64,000 nt of DNA. Source: Botryosphaeria dothidea. Taxonomy: Eukaryota > Ascomycota > Dothideomycetes > Botryosphaeriales > Botryosphaeriaceae. Positions within the stretch are counted from its first letter, which is position 1. Every line of letters starts with the position of its first letter. The translations under genes and the position numbers were made by a program. The notes under the pieces are model-generated. The model had not been told where the DNA came from and did not search any database. It saw only the letters and a list, made by a program, of their open reading frames with translations. The stretch spans positions 4,278,001-4,342,000 of the forward strand of contig WWBZ02000040.1 in assembly GCA_011503125.2 (NCBI GenBank). Direction: 5' to 3'. This document shows, in pieces, positions 1 through 12,312 of this stretch.

Positions 1-106
1 AATACGGATCTCTACTACTATATTAAATCTCTTTAGTTTTCTTATAAAATAAGTAAGATAATACTTATCGAGCGAGAAAGCTAACTCGTAGATAGCTATC
101 TAGTAC
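1..106 (-). mobile_element. LINE-alpha copy 1, 3'-side fragment
   Basis: This piece matches 20655-20760 of LINE-alpha copy 3 almost base for base, apart from CA/TG to TA changes. It is the left arm of the outermost LINE, on the minus strand, with its 3' end beyond the window. It encodes part of the region after the reverse transcriptase. It is cut at 102-106 (agtac), the TSD of the Gypsy A-old insertion, and resumes at 25824. Confidence 0.85.
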
Positions 107-338
107 TATAAGATAGTAAAGCCGAAATAATAGTATTACTTTTAACTAAAAATCTATATATAAGAAGAAAGAAAAGAGAGTCTAGAAAGAGAGGGCGAAG
201 AATAAATATATCTAGTCGCTTAGCGCTAGGCCCGTATTCTAGTATCCGACTAAGTTATTCTTAGTAAAGCTAGGGCCTCTAGTTACTATTAAGTATTTAT
301 TTAGTTACTTAGAATAGTAGCGCTTAAGAGGCCTAATA
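107..338 (-). repeat. LTR of Gypsy A-old (left copy, 3' LTR)
   Basis: A 232-bp LTR. Its ends tataagatag and cctaata correspond to TGTGAGGCAG and CCTAACA in the little-mutated solo copy at 56714-56946. Counting by hand I find no CA and no TG dinucleotide in it, against 29 in the solo copy. Confidence 0.9.
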
Positions 339-740
339 CTATCTTTCTCTTCTCTAAGCGAGGTTTACTAAGCTTCTTAAAAAATTTAGATAGCTTAGAT
401 ACGTTTTTATAGTATACGTAGTACTTACGGATTTTATTAGAAGTATTCTTATAGTTATTCTAGTATTACTATAGAGGATTAGAGTTCTACTCGTCTTAGT
501 TACCTATAAAGATAATCTTATACTATACTCTATATCTTAAGTTTTAGTAGTTTACTATCTCTAGTACTTTCTACTCTTTATAAGTTTTATTCTCGTTCTT
601 ATTAAAGATTATATATACTAGGCTAGACTTCTAGACCTAATCTAGATATAGATTATCTAAAATAAAATATAGCTTCTAGAGGTAGAATATAGAAAAGATT
701 TTTTTCTCTTATATATAAGAAGGTATAGTAACTTTATATA

Positions 741-1346
741 GATAGATAAATTTAATTTAAGCTAATTTAGCTTCCCGAAGAGTCTATATAGCTATAGCTA
801 TCTATAAAGGTATATAGAAGAAGAAACCGTAGCTACTTTCTTAGAATAGCCCGGGTAAAAATCTTCTCTATCTATAATAGTAGTATTCGTAGATACTCTA
901 TTTAGTATAGTTTTTCTATATACCGGTAGCGGTATCTAAAGTAGAAAGAGTAGCTAAGAGGGAGAAACTATAGAGAAAGGTAACTATAAATTTTAAGACT
1001 AAGCTATAAGAAGTCCCGGCTTACTTATTTATAAGCGCTAGTAAAGCGCTCTTAAAATTTATTTTTAGAAGCGCCTAGCTAGCTCTTCTCTCTCTTATTA
1101 CCGCTAAAGAGAACGCGGGTACGTATACTTTTATAGTAGAACGTATATACTACTTATAGCCCACCCTAACTACCTATAGATTTTCCCTCTTATTACCGCT
1201 AGAGAGAACGCGGGTACGTATACTTTTAACGTAAAACGTATATACTACGAGTAGGTAAGCGGTCTAAGATTTAAACTTAGAATCTATACTACTCTAGAAA
1301 GGCTAGGTTACCGTAGAAGTATATTCTACTAGTATACTACCCCGCT
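741..1346 (-). mobile_element. SINE copy 1 (tRNA-derived, GATA tail)
   Basis: A 606-bp insertion in Gypsy A-old, flanked by the 14-bp TSD agtaactttatata (727-740 and 1347-1360). It matches SINE copy 3 (40191-40801) along its length. The 3' end is at the left (gatagataaattt) and the tRNA-like 5' end at the right. It is strongly RIP-mutated; the A box reads ctagtatacta on the plus strand where copy 3 has ccagtatacca. Confidence 0.88.
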
Positions 1347-3247
1347 AGTAACTTTATATACTTTATCGTTAATTAACTTAGTAATTTTCTATAGACTAAG
1401 ATTCTTTAGTAAAAGAGACTTACTATTTCGTTCTAGGTTAAAGTCTCGGGCGTTAATAAATACTTTATCGTCTATACGAAAAGTAGAGTATAGCTAGCGG
1501 AATTTATCTACGTAGCGGGCTTATTCTTCTTATATCTAGACTAGTTATTCTTAGAAGAAGCTTCTTATAGTATTTAATCTTTTAACTAACCGGTCTACTC
1601 TAATTACTTCTACTTTTCTAGTACTCTAGTAGATTTTTATAGGCTTTAAGCTAGTACGTAGATAGAATCCGTTATCGGCGAAGAATAGTAATATACTAGT
1701 TAATACGCTAATATACGTATTAGCTATAAATTTAGCTTTAAGTAGAAAGTCGACCTAGTTATTTTACGCGTAATTAATATATATCCGGAGGTACTTTTTA
1801 AGACCTTTAATAGAGCTCTCGCTCTAGCCGTTAGTCTAGAAGTAAAAGATAGTTAATATTTTAACCTTTACGTTATATCGTTCTATAGTTCTTCTATAGA
1901 TATAGAAGTTTATAGCGCTACCTCGGTCGAAGATAATATCTATTAAAAAATCTCGTATATAAAAGAGGCGGCGGTTTAGAGCCTCTATAGTTTCTTTAGT
2001 ACCTAGTATTATTATTAGCTCGTAGATCTTTTCTTTAGTTAAACGGTCTATAATAACTAAATAGTATCGGTATCTCTAATTCTTTTTAGTATATAGCGGT
2101 AGTTTTTCTATAAAGTCTAAGATTATATAGAGCTACTTCTATTAGAGAATAGATAGCGGTTTAAATAGTTCTTACTTTTACTCTAAGTATAGCTTATAGC
2201 GGCGGTAGTAGTAATAGTTCTTATAGAAACGAGTAACGTCTTTTCTTTATCTAGCCTACTAGTAGTTTTCTATAAGCTTTCTATATATAGCTTTAGATTC
2301 TAGGTATTTTATAAGTAGTTTTTCGTAGTAATTCTATAGAAGGCGTAGACGTAGTAGTTAGTAGTCTAGAATAATAAGCGCGTCTTTTAGCTATATCTAA
2401 CTATCTTTTACTAAGAAGTTCTAAATATTTTTCTTATAGCCCTTTCTAATTAAGTAGCTTAGTATACGTCTATCTCTAGTATTAATACTTCTACGAAGAT
2501 TCTAGATTACTCTATTCTCTTCGTAGACTTCGCTAATAAGTATATCGAGATCTTTTTATCTAGCTTTCTAGGTTTCCTAGGCTTCTTAAGTTTTCTAGAT
2601 CTAGTTATCTTTCGGCTCTTAAGAGTCTAACTTCTTCTCCTCTAGATTATTAATAGTAAAAAAGATAGAATTAACGGCGATCTTTATATTAGGTTCTAGG
2701 TTTAAGTCTCGAAGTAGTTATTAGAACCGGTATTACTTCCTTAGGTCGTTAATTCCTTATAATAAATTCTACGTTCTTCTTATAAGCGAGTCTAGCTTCT
2801 CTTCTTATTTATCTAGCCGGTAAAAGATAATAAAGTTAAAGACGGATAGAAATTTAGCCTAGCGGGCTTAGCGGCTAGTTAGCTACTTAGTTATTATAAA
2901 ATACTCTAGGTTCTTATAATTCGTAAGTACCTTAATAGGCTTATCTATAGAAGTACTTATAAGTTCTAGTTTCTAAGTCTTAAAGAAGCGAATAATAGTA
3001 AGTAGCTCTTTATCGTAGATTATATAGTTATACTTAGTTAAGGATATTTTCTTAGAAAAGTATATAACTAGTTTAAGTACTCCGTCGTATATCTACGATA
3101 AAATATCTATACTAATAAAGTCTAAGGCATCCGTTTTAACCTATATTTTTTTTTTAGGGTCGAAATATACGAGAATAGGTATAAAGGTAAATACGGCTTA
3201 TAGCTAATTAAAGGCGGTTTATTTCTTATTATTCTATATAAAGTTCT

Positions 3248-3753
3248 ATGCGGCTAGTATAGATAAACCCTAAAGTATATCCTCCTCTTCTACTTCTACT
3301 TCTAATAGGGTAGAATATAGATACTTTAAAGGGTAGGAACTACGGACTACTACTTCCTCCTCTTAATAAAGAAAGGGATTAAAGTAGTAATAGACTAGTT
3401 CTTACGCCTAGGGCTACTTAAGTAATTTAGCCTAGTAAGGGAACTAATATAGGAAGATAACTAGAAAGAGGAACTAGAAGGATAACTAGAACTACTAGGA
3501 CTACTAGGACCCGGATAACTACGAGAATAAGAACTAAAGAGATAGGTCTAGTAGATAAATATAGGGCTACTATAGTAGCCGCTACTAGTAAGAAGAAAAA
3601 ATAAGAACTAGTATAGGATAGTATACCTAGAGAGAGAGGAGGGGTTTTACTAGGCGAAAAGGTTTTCCCTCTCGTGTAAAATAACTATAGATAGCTAGCC
3701 CCGTATAAACCCGTAAGGGCGCTATATCGGGAAGAAATAAATTTATCTATCTA
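3248..3753 (+). mobile_element. 5'-truncated LINE-alpha
   Basis: A 506-bp plus-strand copy of the last part of LINE-alpha. It is the reverse complement of about 34957-35480 of copy 2 and ends in aaatttatctatctatc. The flanks repeat tctatataaagttct / tctatataaagtcct (3233-3247 and 3754-3768), a 15-bp TSD with one C/T difference. Only the C-terminal tail of ORF2 and the 3' UTR are present. The 5' truncation is the usual result of incomplete target-primed reverse transcription. Confidence 0.85.
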
Positions 3754-4876
3754 TCTATATAAAGTCCTAGTATCTTATCTTACGTTTTCTATTTCTAGTT
3801 ATAAAGTATTCTCCTTTTATTATCTTAGTAAGGGGGCGTACTATATAGAAGAAGTTCTTAATAAAGCGGCGGTAGAAATTTATAAAGCTAAGAAAGGCTT
3901 ATATATTCTTTACTAACGTTAGTATCTCCTAATTAATAATAGCTAAGACTTTTTCTAGGTCTATTTCGATTCCGTTTATACTTATAATAAGGCTAAGATA
4001 TTTAACTAATCTAATATTAAACTCGTATTTATTAAGGTCGAGTTAAAGACTACGGTCCTTTAGTTATTAAAGGACTTTATTAACGTTTTTAGCGTATTCC
4101 TTCTTCTTTTTACTATAGATAAGAATATTATCTAGGTACGCTATATAAAACTTATCTAGGTATTCGAGTATAGAATTATTAATATAGCTCTAAAAGATGC
4201 CTAGCGTATTATAGAGCCTAAAAGATATAACTAGGTATTTATACTAATTAAAGCGAGTATTAAAAGTAGTAAGATACTTATAGCCTTTCTTAATTCGGAT
4301 CCGGTTAAAAGCGTAGATAACGTCGAGTTTAGTAAAGATCTTAGCCTTACTAAGCTAGGTAAGAGTTTTATTAATATATAGAATTAGGTATTAATTCTTC
4401 TTAGTAATAGCGTTTAGGGCTTTATAGTTAATATAGACTCTAAGTTTTTCTTCTAGCTTTCTAATAATAAGTAGAGGTACGGTATAGTCCGAAGAGCTAG
4501 GGCGAATAAACCCTTTTCCGAGATATTCGTTAATATACTTCTTAACCGCTTCGTTTTCCTATTAAGATATTAGGCGGTAGCTTTTTATATAAGGAGGTTT
4601 ATAGTTAGATTTAAGCTTAATTTTATAGTCTTCTTTCTAGTAAGAAGAGAGTATATCCGCTTCTATCTTATCCTAGAGTTCTTTAATCTAGTAGTATTTC
4701 TTTAGTAGCCGGGTAAGACGTTCTTCTCTCTTATATATCTTCTTTCTATCTATAAACTTCTAGAAATTATCTTCTCTAGTTATAGCTACGCTAGTATTTA
4801 TAGTAGATTCCGCGGATATATAGTAGTATTCTTTATATCTAGAAAGTAATACTAGATAAAAGAGTAGAAATATAGA

Positions 4877-5483
4877 TAGATAGATAAATTTAATTAAGCT
4901 AATTTAGCTCCCTAGAGAGTCTATATAGCTATAGCTATCTATAAGAGTATATAGAAGGGGAAACCGTAGCTACTTTCTTAGAATAGCCTAGATAAAAACC
5001 TTTTCTATCTATAATAGTAGTATCTATAGATACTCTATTTAGTATAGTTTTTCTATATACTAGTAGCGGTATCTAAAGTAGGAAGAGTAGCTAAGAAGAA
5101 GGAACTATAGAGAGAGGTAACTATAAATCTTAAGACTAAGCCGTAAGAAGTCCCGGCTTATCTATTTATAAGCGCTAGTAAAGCGCTCTTAAAATTTATT
5201 TTTAGAAGCGCCTAGCTAGCCCTTCTCCTCCTTATTACCGCTAGAAAGAACGCGGGTACGTATACTTTTATAGTGGGACGCATATACTACTTATAGCCTA
5301 CCCTAACTACCTATAGATTTTCCCTCTTATTACCGCTAGAGAGAACGCGGGTACGTATACTTTTAACGTAGGACGTATATACTACGAGTAGGTAAGCGGT
5401 CTAAGATTCGAACTTAGTATCTATACTACTCTAGAAAGGCTAGGCTACCGTAGAAGTATATTCTACTAATATACTATCCCGCC
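4877..5483 (-). mobile_element. SINE copy 2 (tRNA-derived, GATA tail)
   Basis: A 607-bp insertion in Gypsy A-old with the 15-bp TSD gagtagaaatataga (4862-4876 and 5484-5498). The younger Gypsy A has the uninterrupted site near 9538-9560, which confirms the insertion. It matches SINE copies 1 and 3, is RIP-mutated, and has the GATA tail at the left and the tRNA-like head at the right. Confidence 0.88.
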
Positions 5484-5925
5484 GAGTAGAAATATAGAAT
5501 ATAGTTAAATATCTAGTTAAGATTTCTCTATCTTTTATTTAGGTCGGTATCTAATAATATATTTAGTATAAGGTTTTATAGTAAGATAGCTAGCCTTAAA
5601 GTACTAAGGCTTATAAAACTTAACTAACCGCTTATTCTAGTCGATATACGGGTTATAAGTACGTAACTATCCGTCTCTAAGGATTAGTAGATAGTCTTCT
5701 AGGTTAGTAATATAGTAGAGAAGTTATTTCTTATAAGAACTAATATTAATATCGACTAGGGAGGTATAGATAATATATTAGAAGAATATTCCGTCTTCTA
5801 AAGTTATAGTAATCCGTTTAATAAGAGAGATCTTTATTATTTTATACGCGCGAATAAAGAAGATATTAATAAGCTTAGCTTAGCTTCTATTATCGATAAG
5901 AGAACGTATATTACTACTAGCTACT

Positions 5926-6157
5926 TATAAGGTAGCAAAGCCGAAATAATAGTATTGCTTTTAACTAAAAATCTATATATAAGGAGAAAGGAAAGAGAGT
6001 TTAGAAAGAGAGGGCGAAGGGTAAATATACCTAGTCGCTTAGCGCTGGGCCCGTGCCCTAGTACCTAACCGAGTTATCCTTAGTAAAGCTAGGGCCTCTA
6101 GTTACTATTAAGTATCTATCTAGTTGCCTAGGGTAGTAGCGCTTAAGGGGCCTAATA
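5926..6157 (-). repeat. 3' LTR of Gypsy A
   Basis: Left LTR, 232 bp. By hand count it keeps 5 CA/TG dinucleotides, against 14 in the partner LTR at 12076-12307, although both were identical at insertion. Confidence 0.92.
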
Positions 6158-6175
6158 CTACCCCCCCCTTCTCTA
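6158..6175 (-). promoter_or_regulatory. Polypurine tract of Gypsy A
   Basis: Directly inside the 3' LTR the minus strand reads a purine run, AGAGAAGGGGGGGG, then TAG. Position and composition fit the polypurine tract that primes plus-strand DNA synthesis in LTR retroelements. In A-old the same place (339-356) has lost the G run. Confidence 0.65.
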
Positions 6176-9100
6176 AGCGAGGTCTATTAAGCTTCTTAAA
6201 AAATTTAGGCAGCTCGGGCGCGTCCTTATAGTATACGTGGTACTTACGGATTTTATTAGGAGTATTCTTATAGTTACCCCAGTGTTGCTATAGGGGATTA
6301 GAGTTCTACTCGTCCTAGTTGCCTATAAAGGTAACCTTATACTGCACTCCATGCCTTAAGTTTCGGCAGTCCACTACCTCTAGTACTTCCCACTCCTTAT
6401 AAGTTTTATTCTCGTTCTTATTAAAGATTATATATACTAGGCCAGGCTCCTGGACCTAACCCGGGTATAGGTTATCTAGGGCAAGGTGTAGCTTCTAGGG
6501 GTGGAATATAGGGAAGATTCCTTTCTCTTATATGTAAGGAGGTATAGCAACTTCGTATGCTTTGCCGTTAATTAACCTAGTAATTTCCTACGGACTAAGG
6601 TTCTTTAGTAAGAGAGACTTGCTATTCCGTCCTAGGTTAAAGTCTCGGGCGTTAATAAATACTTTATCGCCTATACGGAAAGCAGGGTGTGGCTAGCGGA
6701 ATTTATCTGCGTGGCGGGCTTATTCTTCTTATATCTAGGCTAGTTGTTCTTAGAGGAAGCTTCTTATAGCATTTGACCTTTTAACTAACCGGTCTGCCCT
6801 AATTACTTCTGCTTTTCTAGCACCCTAGTAGATTTTTATAGGCTCCAAGCTAGTGCGTGGATGGAATCCGTTATCGGCGAAGAATGGCGATATGCTAGTT
6901 AATGCGCTAATATGCGTGTTGGCTGTGAATTCAGCTTTAGGTAGAAAGTCGACCTAGTTATCTTGCGCGTAGTTGATGTACATCCGGAGGTACTTTTTGA
7001 GACCTTTAATAGAGCTCTCGCTCTAGCCGTTAGTCTGGGGGTAAAAGGTAGTTAACATTTTAACCTTTACGTTATATCGTTCTATAATTCTTCTATAGAT
7101 GTAGGAGTTTATAGCGCTGCCTCGGTCGGAGATAATATCTATTAGAAAACCTCGTATACAAAAGAGGCGGCGGTTTAGAGCCTCTACGGTTTCTTTAGCA
7201 CCTAGTATTATTATTAGCTCGTAGATCTTTCCTTTGGTTAAACGGTCTATAATAACTAGATAGTGTCGGTATTCCTGATTCTTCCTAGTGCATAGCGGCA
7301 GTTTTTCTACAAAGTCTAGGGTTACGTGGAGCTACTTCTATTAGGGAATAGGTAGCGGTTTAAGTAGTTCTTGCTTTTACTCTAAGTATGGCTTGTAGCG
7401 GCGGTAGTAGTGATAGTTCTTGCAGAAACGAGTAACGTCTTCTCTTTGTCCAGCCCACTAGTAGTTTTCTGCAAGCTCCCTATACATAGCTTTGGGTCCT
7501 AGGTGTCCTGCAAGTAGTTTTTCGTGGTGATCCTGTAGGAGGCGTAGGCGTAGTGGTTGGTAGTCTGGGACAACAAGCGCGTCTTTTAGCTATACCCAAC
7601 CATCTTTTACTAAGAAGTCCTGAATGTTTTTCTTGTAGCCCTTCCCAATTAAGTGGCTTAGTACACGTCTATCTCTAGTATTAATGCTTCTACGGAGGTC
7701 CTGGATTACTCTATCCTCCTCGTAGGCTTCGCTGATAAGTATGTCGAGGTCTTTTTGTCTAGCTTCCTGGGTTTCCTGGGCTTCCTAGGTTTCCTGGGTC
7801 TGGTTATCTTCCGGCTCTTGAGAGTCTAACTCCTCCTCCTCTAGGTTGTCAGCAGCAAAGAGGATAGAATTAATAGCGATCTTTATATTAGGTTCTAGGT
7901 TTGAGTCCCGAAGTAGTTGTTGGAACCGGTGTTGCTTCCTTAGGTCGTTAATTCCTTGCGGTAAGTCCTGCGTTCTCCTTGTAAGTAAGTCTAGCTTCTC
8001 TCCTTATTTGCCTGGCCGGTAGGAGATAATAAAGTTAAAGGCGGATAGAAATTTAGCCTAGCGGGCTTGGCGGCTGGTCAGCTGCTTAGTTGTTATAAAA
8101 TACTCTAGGTTCTTATAATCCGTAAGCACCTTGATGGGCTTGTCTGTAGGAGTGCTTATAAGTTCTGGTTCCCAAGTCTTAAAGGAGCGAATAATGGCAA
8201 GTAGCTCTTTGTCGTAGATCATGTAGTTATACTTAGTTGAGGACATTTTCTTAGAAAAGTATGCAACTGGTTTGAGTACTCCGTCGTGCATCTGCGATAG
8301 GATACCTGCACTAACAAAGTCTAAGGCATCCGTTTCAACCTATATTTTCTTTTTAGGGTCGAAATGTACAAGGATGGGTGCGGAGGTGAATGCAGCTTGT
8401 AGTTGGTTAAAGGCGGCTTGTTTCTTATTGTCCCATGTGAACTCCTGGTATTTCATCTTGCGTTTTCCATTCCTAGTTGTAAATTATTCTCCTTTTATCA
8501 TCTCAGTAAGGGGGCGTGCTATATGGGAGAAGTTCTTAATAAAGCGGCGGTAGAAGTTTGTAAAGCTAAGGAAGGCTTGTACACCCTTGACTGACGTCGG
8601 TGCCTCCTAGTTAATAATAGTAGAGACTTTTTCTAGGTCCATTTTAATTCCGTTTGTACTGACAATAAGGCCGAGGTACTTGACTGATCTAACATTAAAT
8701 TCGCATTTATCAAGGTCGAGTTGGAGACCACGGTCCTTTAGTCGTTGGAGGACTTTATTGATATTTTTGGCGTGTTTATCCTTCTTTTTACTATAGATAA
8801 GGATGTTATCTAGGTACGCTGTGCAAAACTTGTCTAGGTATTCGAGTATAGAATTGTTAATGTAGCTCTGAAAGGTGCCTGGCGCATTGCAGAGCCCAAA
8901 GGGCATAACTAGGTATTCGTACTAACTAAAGCGAGTGTTGAAAGCGGTGAGGTACTCATGGCCTTCCTTGATTCGGATCCGGTTAAAGGCATGGACAACG
9001 TCGAGTTTTGTGAAGATCTTAGCCTTACTGAGCTGGGCAAGGGTTTTATTAATGTGTAGGATTGGGTATCGGTTCTTCTTAGTGATAGCGTTTAGGGCTC

Positions 9101-10010
9101 TGTAGTTAACACAGACCCTAAGTCCTCCTCCTGGCTTTCTAATAACAAGTAGAGGTGCGGTACAGTCCGAAGAGCTAGGGCGAATGAACCCTTTTCCGAG
9201 ATATTCGTTAATGTATTTCTTAACCGCTTCGTTTTCTTATTAAGATATTGGACGGTAGCTTTTTGTGTGAGGAGGTTCACAGTTAGGTTTAAGCTTAATT
9301 TTATGGTCTTCTTTCTGGTGAGGAGGGAGTATGTCCGCTTCTATCTTATCCCAGAGTTCTTTAATCTAGTAGTGTTCCTTCGGCAGCCGGGCAAGGCGTT
9401 CTTCTCGTCTATATATTTTCTTTCTATTTATGAACTTCTGAAAGTCGTCTTCTCTGGTTGTAGCTACGCTAGTATTTATAGTAGGTTCCGTAGGCGTGTA
9501 GTAGTATCCTTTATATCTAGGAAGTAATGCTAAGTGGAAGAGCATGGATGCAGAACATAGTTGAATGTCTAGTTGGGATTTCTCTGTCTTCTGTTTAGGT
9601 CGGCACCTAATAGCGTATTTAGTATGAGGTTTTGTAGTAAGACAGCCAGCCTTAAAGCACTGAGGCTTATAAAACTTAACTGACCGCTTATCCCAGTCGA
9701 TGTGCGGGTTATAAGTGCGTAACCATCCGTCTCCAAGGATTAGTAGATAGTCTCCTAGGTTGGTAATATAGCAGAGAAGTTATTCCTTGTGAGAACTAAT
9801 GTTGATATCGACTAGGGAGGCATGGGTAATGTATTGGGAGAATGTTCCGTCTCCTAAAGTTATAGTAATCCGTTTAACAAGAGGGATCTTTGTTATCTTA
9901 TGCGCGCGAATAAAGGAGGCATTAATGAGCTTAGCTTGGCTTCTATTGTCGATGAGAGAACGTGTATTACTACTAGCTACTGCAGCATGTATAATAAGGT
10001 AAGTTCCCTT
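6160..10010 (-). pseudogene. pol: Gypsy A pol: protease, RT, RNase H, integrase, chromodomain-like end
   Basis: Read on the minus strand, the polyprotein runs in one frame; I checked the same frame at about 9947, 8906, 8291, 7031 and 6320. Order: retropepsin region near 9950, RT around 9250-8600 (VCVNYRALN, MPFGLCNAPGTFQ, and YLDN where YLDD is expected), RNase H around 8400-8000 ([15 protein letters not shown]), integrase zinc-binding and core around 7500-6950 (GHLGPKAMYREL, then ISDRG), and a C-terminal module near 6420-6250 with EVVDCRNLRHGVQYK, resembling chromovirus chromodomains. In-frame TAG/TAA codons at Trp/Gln positions and the YLDD to YLDN change inactivate it. Only the stops break it, which points to RIP rather than indel decay. 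The start is approximate. Confidence 0.85.
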
Positions 10011-10059
10011 AATTTTATACGCGCGATTGTCTACTGCGAAGTTTGATACCTTTATCTCT

Positions 10060-11880
10060 TTCTAACTACGACTAGCTGGCTGCTCGTCTAGCTCCTTCTG
10101 CTCTTGTGGTCCTAGGGGGCGACTTACTCCTAGGACTAGGAGTTTTCCGACTCGCTGTTAGAGTCAAGTTCCTTAATGCTCTAGATGTGCGCGAACCTAG
10201 CGCGGTTGTTGTTAGGATAGTAGGCATTAGATGCAAAGTGGCCTAAGCCTCTGCAGCTACGGCAGCGTCCCTACCTCGTTATTACGAGGCGTTCCTCGTC
10301 TAATAGCTTTAAGGGTTTTAGCTTAGGCTTATACCATGGTCTAACCTAGTCTCTTGGTTTGGTAGCAGTAGGCATGCGGCCCTGTTGGCCATCTTGGTCT
10401 ATATTGCCGCTTCTAGTCCTGCCCTAGCGGCTAAGGTTACCTTAAGTAGGTTCCTAGTTATAGGCAGGCTTAGTGCGATCCCTTTTAGGATTATTGCTAT
10501 TATTTATCCTTTTGTTAGAACGGATGTTTATAGACTTAATCTCTTAACGACGATATTCGGCCTTGCGGAGAGTTTCGAGTAGCTATTCGAGAGAGATAAA
10601 GGTAAGGGTGGCTACTAAGAGGGCTAAGCCAATGGAAATGCTATCCTGCATCTTATCGATCTTTTCTTCTTTAGTTAGATTAGTAAGGGACTAGAGTATG
10701 CATAGGCGGGCGTGGTAGGAGTCTACCGTCTCTTTCTCGCTTTATCTAGCAAGGATAAGGTTATTGGTAGCTTTTTTCTTTGCGATATCCATTCCACATA
10801 TCTTTCCTAGCTTTTCTAAGAAATCTAGGGCTGTCTAGCAGCTACTAATATACGGGCGCATTGTAGCAGCAATTGAATTAGTAAGGCGAGAGTAGATGTG
10901 GCGAATTATTAGCTTCTAATTTCCTTTGAAGAAGTCCTCTTCGACTTTAAGCTTAAAGATTATATTATCCTTAAAGTTGACGAAAGCATAGATGTCAGTG
11001 GAGATGAGCTTATTAACATCTCCTATAAGCATCTTACGTAAGCCCTAATAAGGGAGGGTTCGCTGTGAGGTAATAGTTCCCTCCCTTAGTTGACGTTCCT
11101 AGTTAAGGCTGCGAATGTTGGTACCAGGAAGGGTACCTTCGTGATGGTTAGCGATATCCTTAGTTAGAAGGTTGTTTTCTTAGATAAGCCGGCTGATCTT
11201 ATCGTTGCTTTCCTTAATAACTCTGTTAGATCTGGCGATTATCTTCTTATGGGTCTGTTTAAGTCTCTTATACTTGTCCTAAAGAGAGACGTGGGCTATA
11301 TACTCTTTACTAGCAGCTGTTTAAGTGACTTGGAGGACGTAGTAGAACTTGGTGCGCTGGTTTGCTATTACTGTAGTGTACCAGTTGTAGAAGGCATGTT
11401 CGTTAGGCCAGCGAATAGAGTCGAGTCCGTAGTTACTTGGTATTCCGGGGTTGATAGTAAGGTCAAGATCCGTGGCTAATAAATGTGCAAGTTCTTCGGG
11501 TTCTGGGTTTCTGCGTGAGGTGGTGCGACGTAAGGTGGGACCGGCGGCTTAACTTTGCTGGTCTAAGGCATTAGGAAAGCCCTAAAATGGGATAGTACTA
11601 CTTATAAACTCGTTGAGGTTCTGGCTGGGTCCCCTAACTGTGTTGCTAAATAATCCTTCTTTATTATCGCTTAGGTGAATAGAAGTAGTGCTAGCGATGC
11701 TGCTAGTACGGCTACGGGTATAGCTTGTAGGGAATAGGCTTTGTTGCGCTATAATCTTCGCTAATTATTCTAGTTTTTAGAGTAGTTTAACTCGTGTTTC
11801 GGGTGAAACTCTAAAGAGATTAGTGCGGGATTAACGAGGATCTTCGTATCTTATTAAAGAAGATAGATTTCCTATAATTA
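10060..11880 (-). pseudogene. gag: Gypsy A gag remnant with CCHC knuckle
   Basis: Lies upstream of pol on the minus strand, in a different frame. Around 10265-10220 it reads CRSCRGLGHFASNA, a nucleic-acid-binding zinc knuckle (C-x2-C-x4-H) whose last Cys appears to have become Ala-Tyr. Several Trp/Gln stops interrupt it. Gag would form the virus-like particle. The start codon cannot be fixed. The frame difference from pol could reflect programmed frameshifting or an indel; I cannot decide. Confidence 0.65.
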
Positions 11881-12075
11881 CACTATTGTTTCTCTAATAG
11901 TATAGGTTTTAATATTTCTAGGTTGCTTATCGCAGAGTATCGGTGTTGTTAAGTTCTGGTTGTAGGTTGTTAGTGTTGTCGGGTTCTAGTTGCAGGTTAT
12001 CGAGTTTAGGTTCTAGTTAATGGTACGGGTGTCGGGTTATCGAGTTTAGGTTCCTTATTGGTGGTATATAGATTG

Positions 12076-12307
12076 TGTAAGGCAGCAAAGCCGAAATAAT
12101 GGTATTGCTTTTAACTAAAAATCTATGTACAAGGAGAAAGAAAAGAGAGTCTAGAAAGAGAGGGCGAAGGGTAAATATACCTAGTCGCTTAGCGCTGGGC
12201 CCGTGCCCTAGTGCCTAACCGAGTTATCCTTAGTAAAGCTGGGGCCTCTAGTTGCTGTTAAGTATCTACCTAGTTACCTAGAGTGGTAGCGCTTAAGGGG
12301 CCTAATA
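12076..12307 (-). repeat. 5' LTR of Gypsy A
   Basis: Right LTR, 232 bp, starting tgtaaggcag and ending cctaata. It is followed by TSD ctact. It is less RIP-mutated than its partner at 5926-6157. Confidence 0.92.
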
Positions 12308-12312
12308 CTACT

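Larger units (their letters stand above)
339..5920 (-). pseudogene. Gypsy A-old pol remnant (protease to chromodomain-like end)
   Basis: This stretch aligns with 6158-9980 of the younger Gypsy A and so carries the same minus-strand pol: protease, reverse transcriptase, RNase H, integrase and a C-terminal chromodomain-like module. The order along the plus strand is reversed, with the C terminus near 400-620 and the RT near 4000-4600. It is interrupted by two SINEs and a truncated LINE. RIP has turned Trp (TGG) and Gln (CAG/CAA) codons into stops throughout, and Cys codons into Tyr. No open stretch is left. The identity rests on alignment with the younger copy. Confidence 0.85.
5926..12307 (-). 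mobile_element. Gypsy A, younger full-length chromovirus-type element
   Basis: A 6,382-bp element on the minus strand with 232-bp LTRs at 5926-6157 and 12076-12307. The 5-bp TSD ctact is at 5921-5925 and 12308-12312. It lies inside the pol/gag border of Gypsy A-old, a copy of its own family. RIP is patchy: the left end (5926 to about 7000) is more mutated than the centre and right. Gag and pol are recognisable but carry stops. Confidence 0.92.

Noticed and set aside
8272..11479. Several plus-strand ORFs of 60-95 codons
   Set aside because: Antisense to Gypsy A gag and pol, whose domains are clear on the minus strand.
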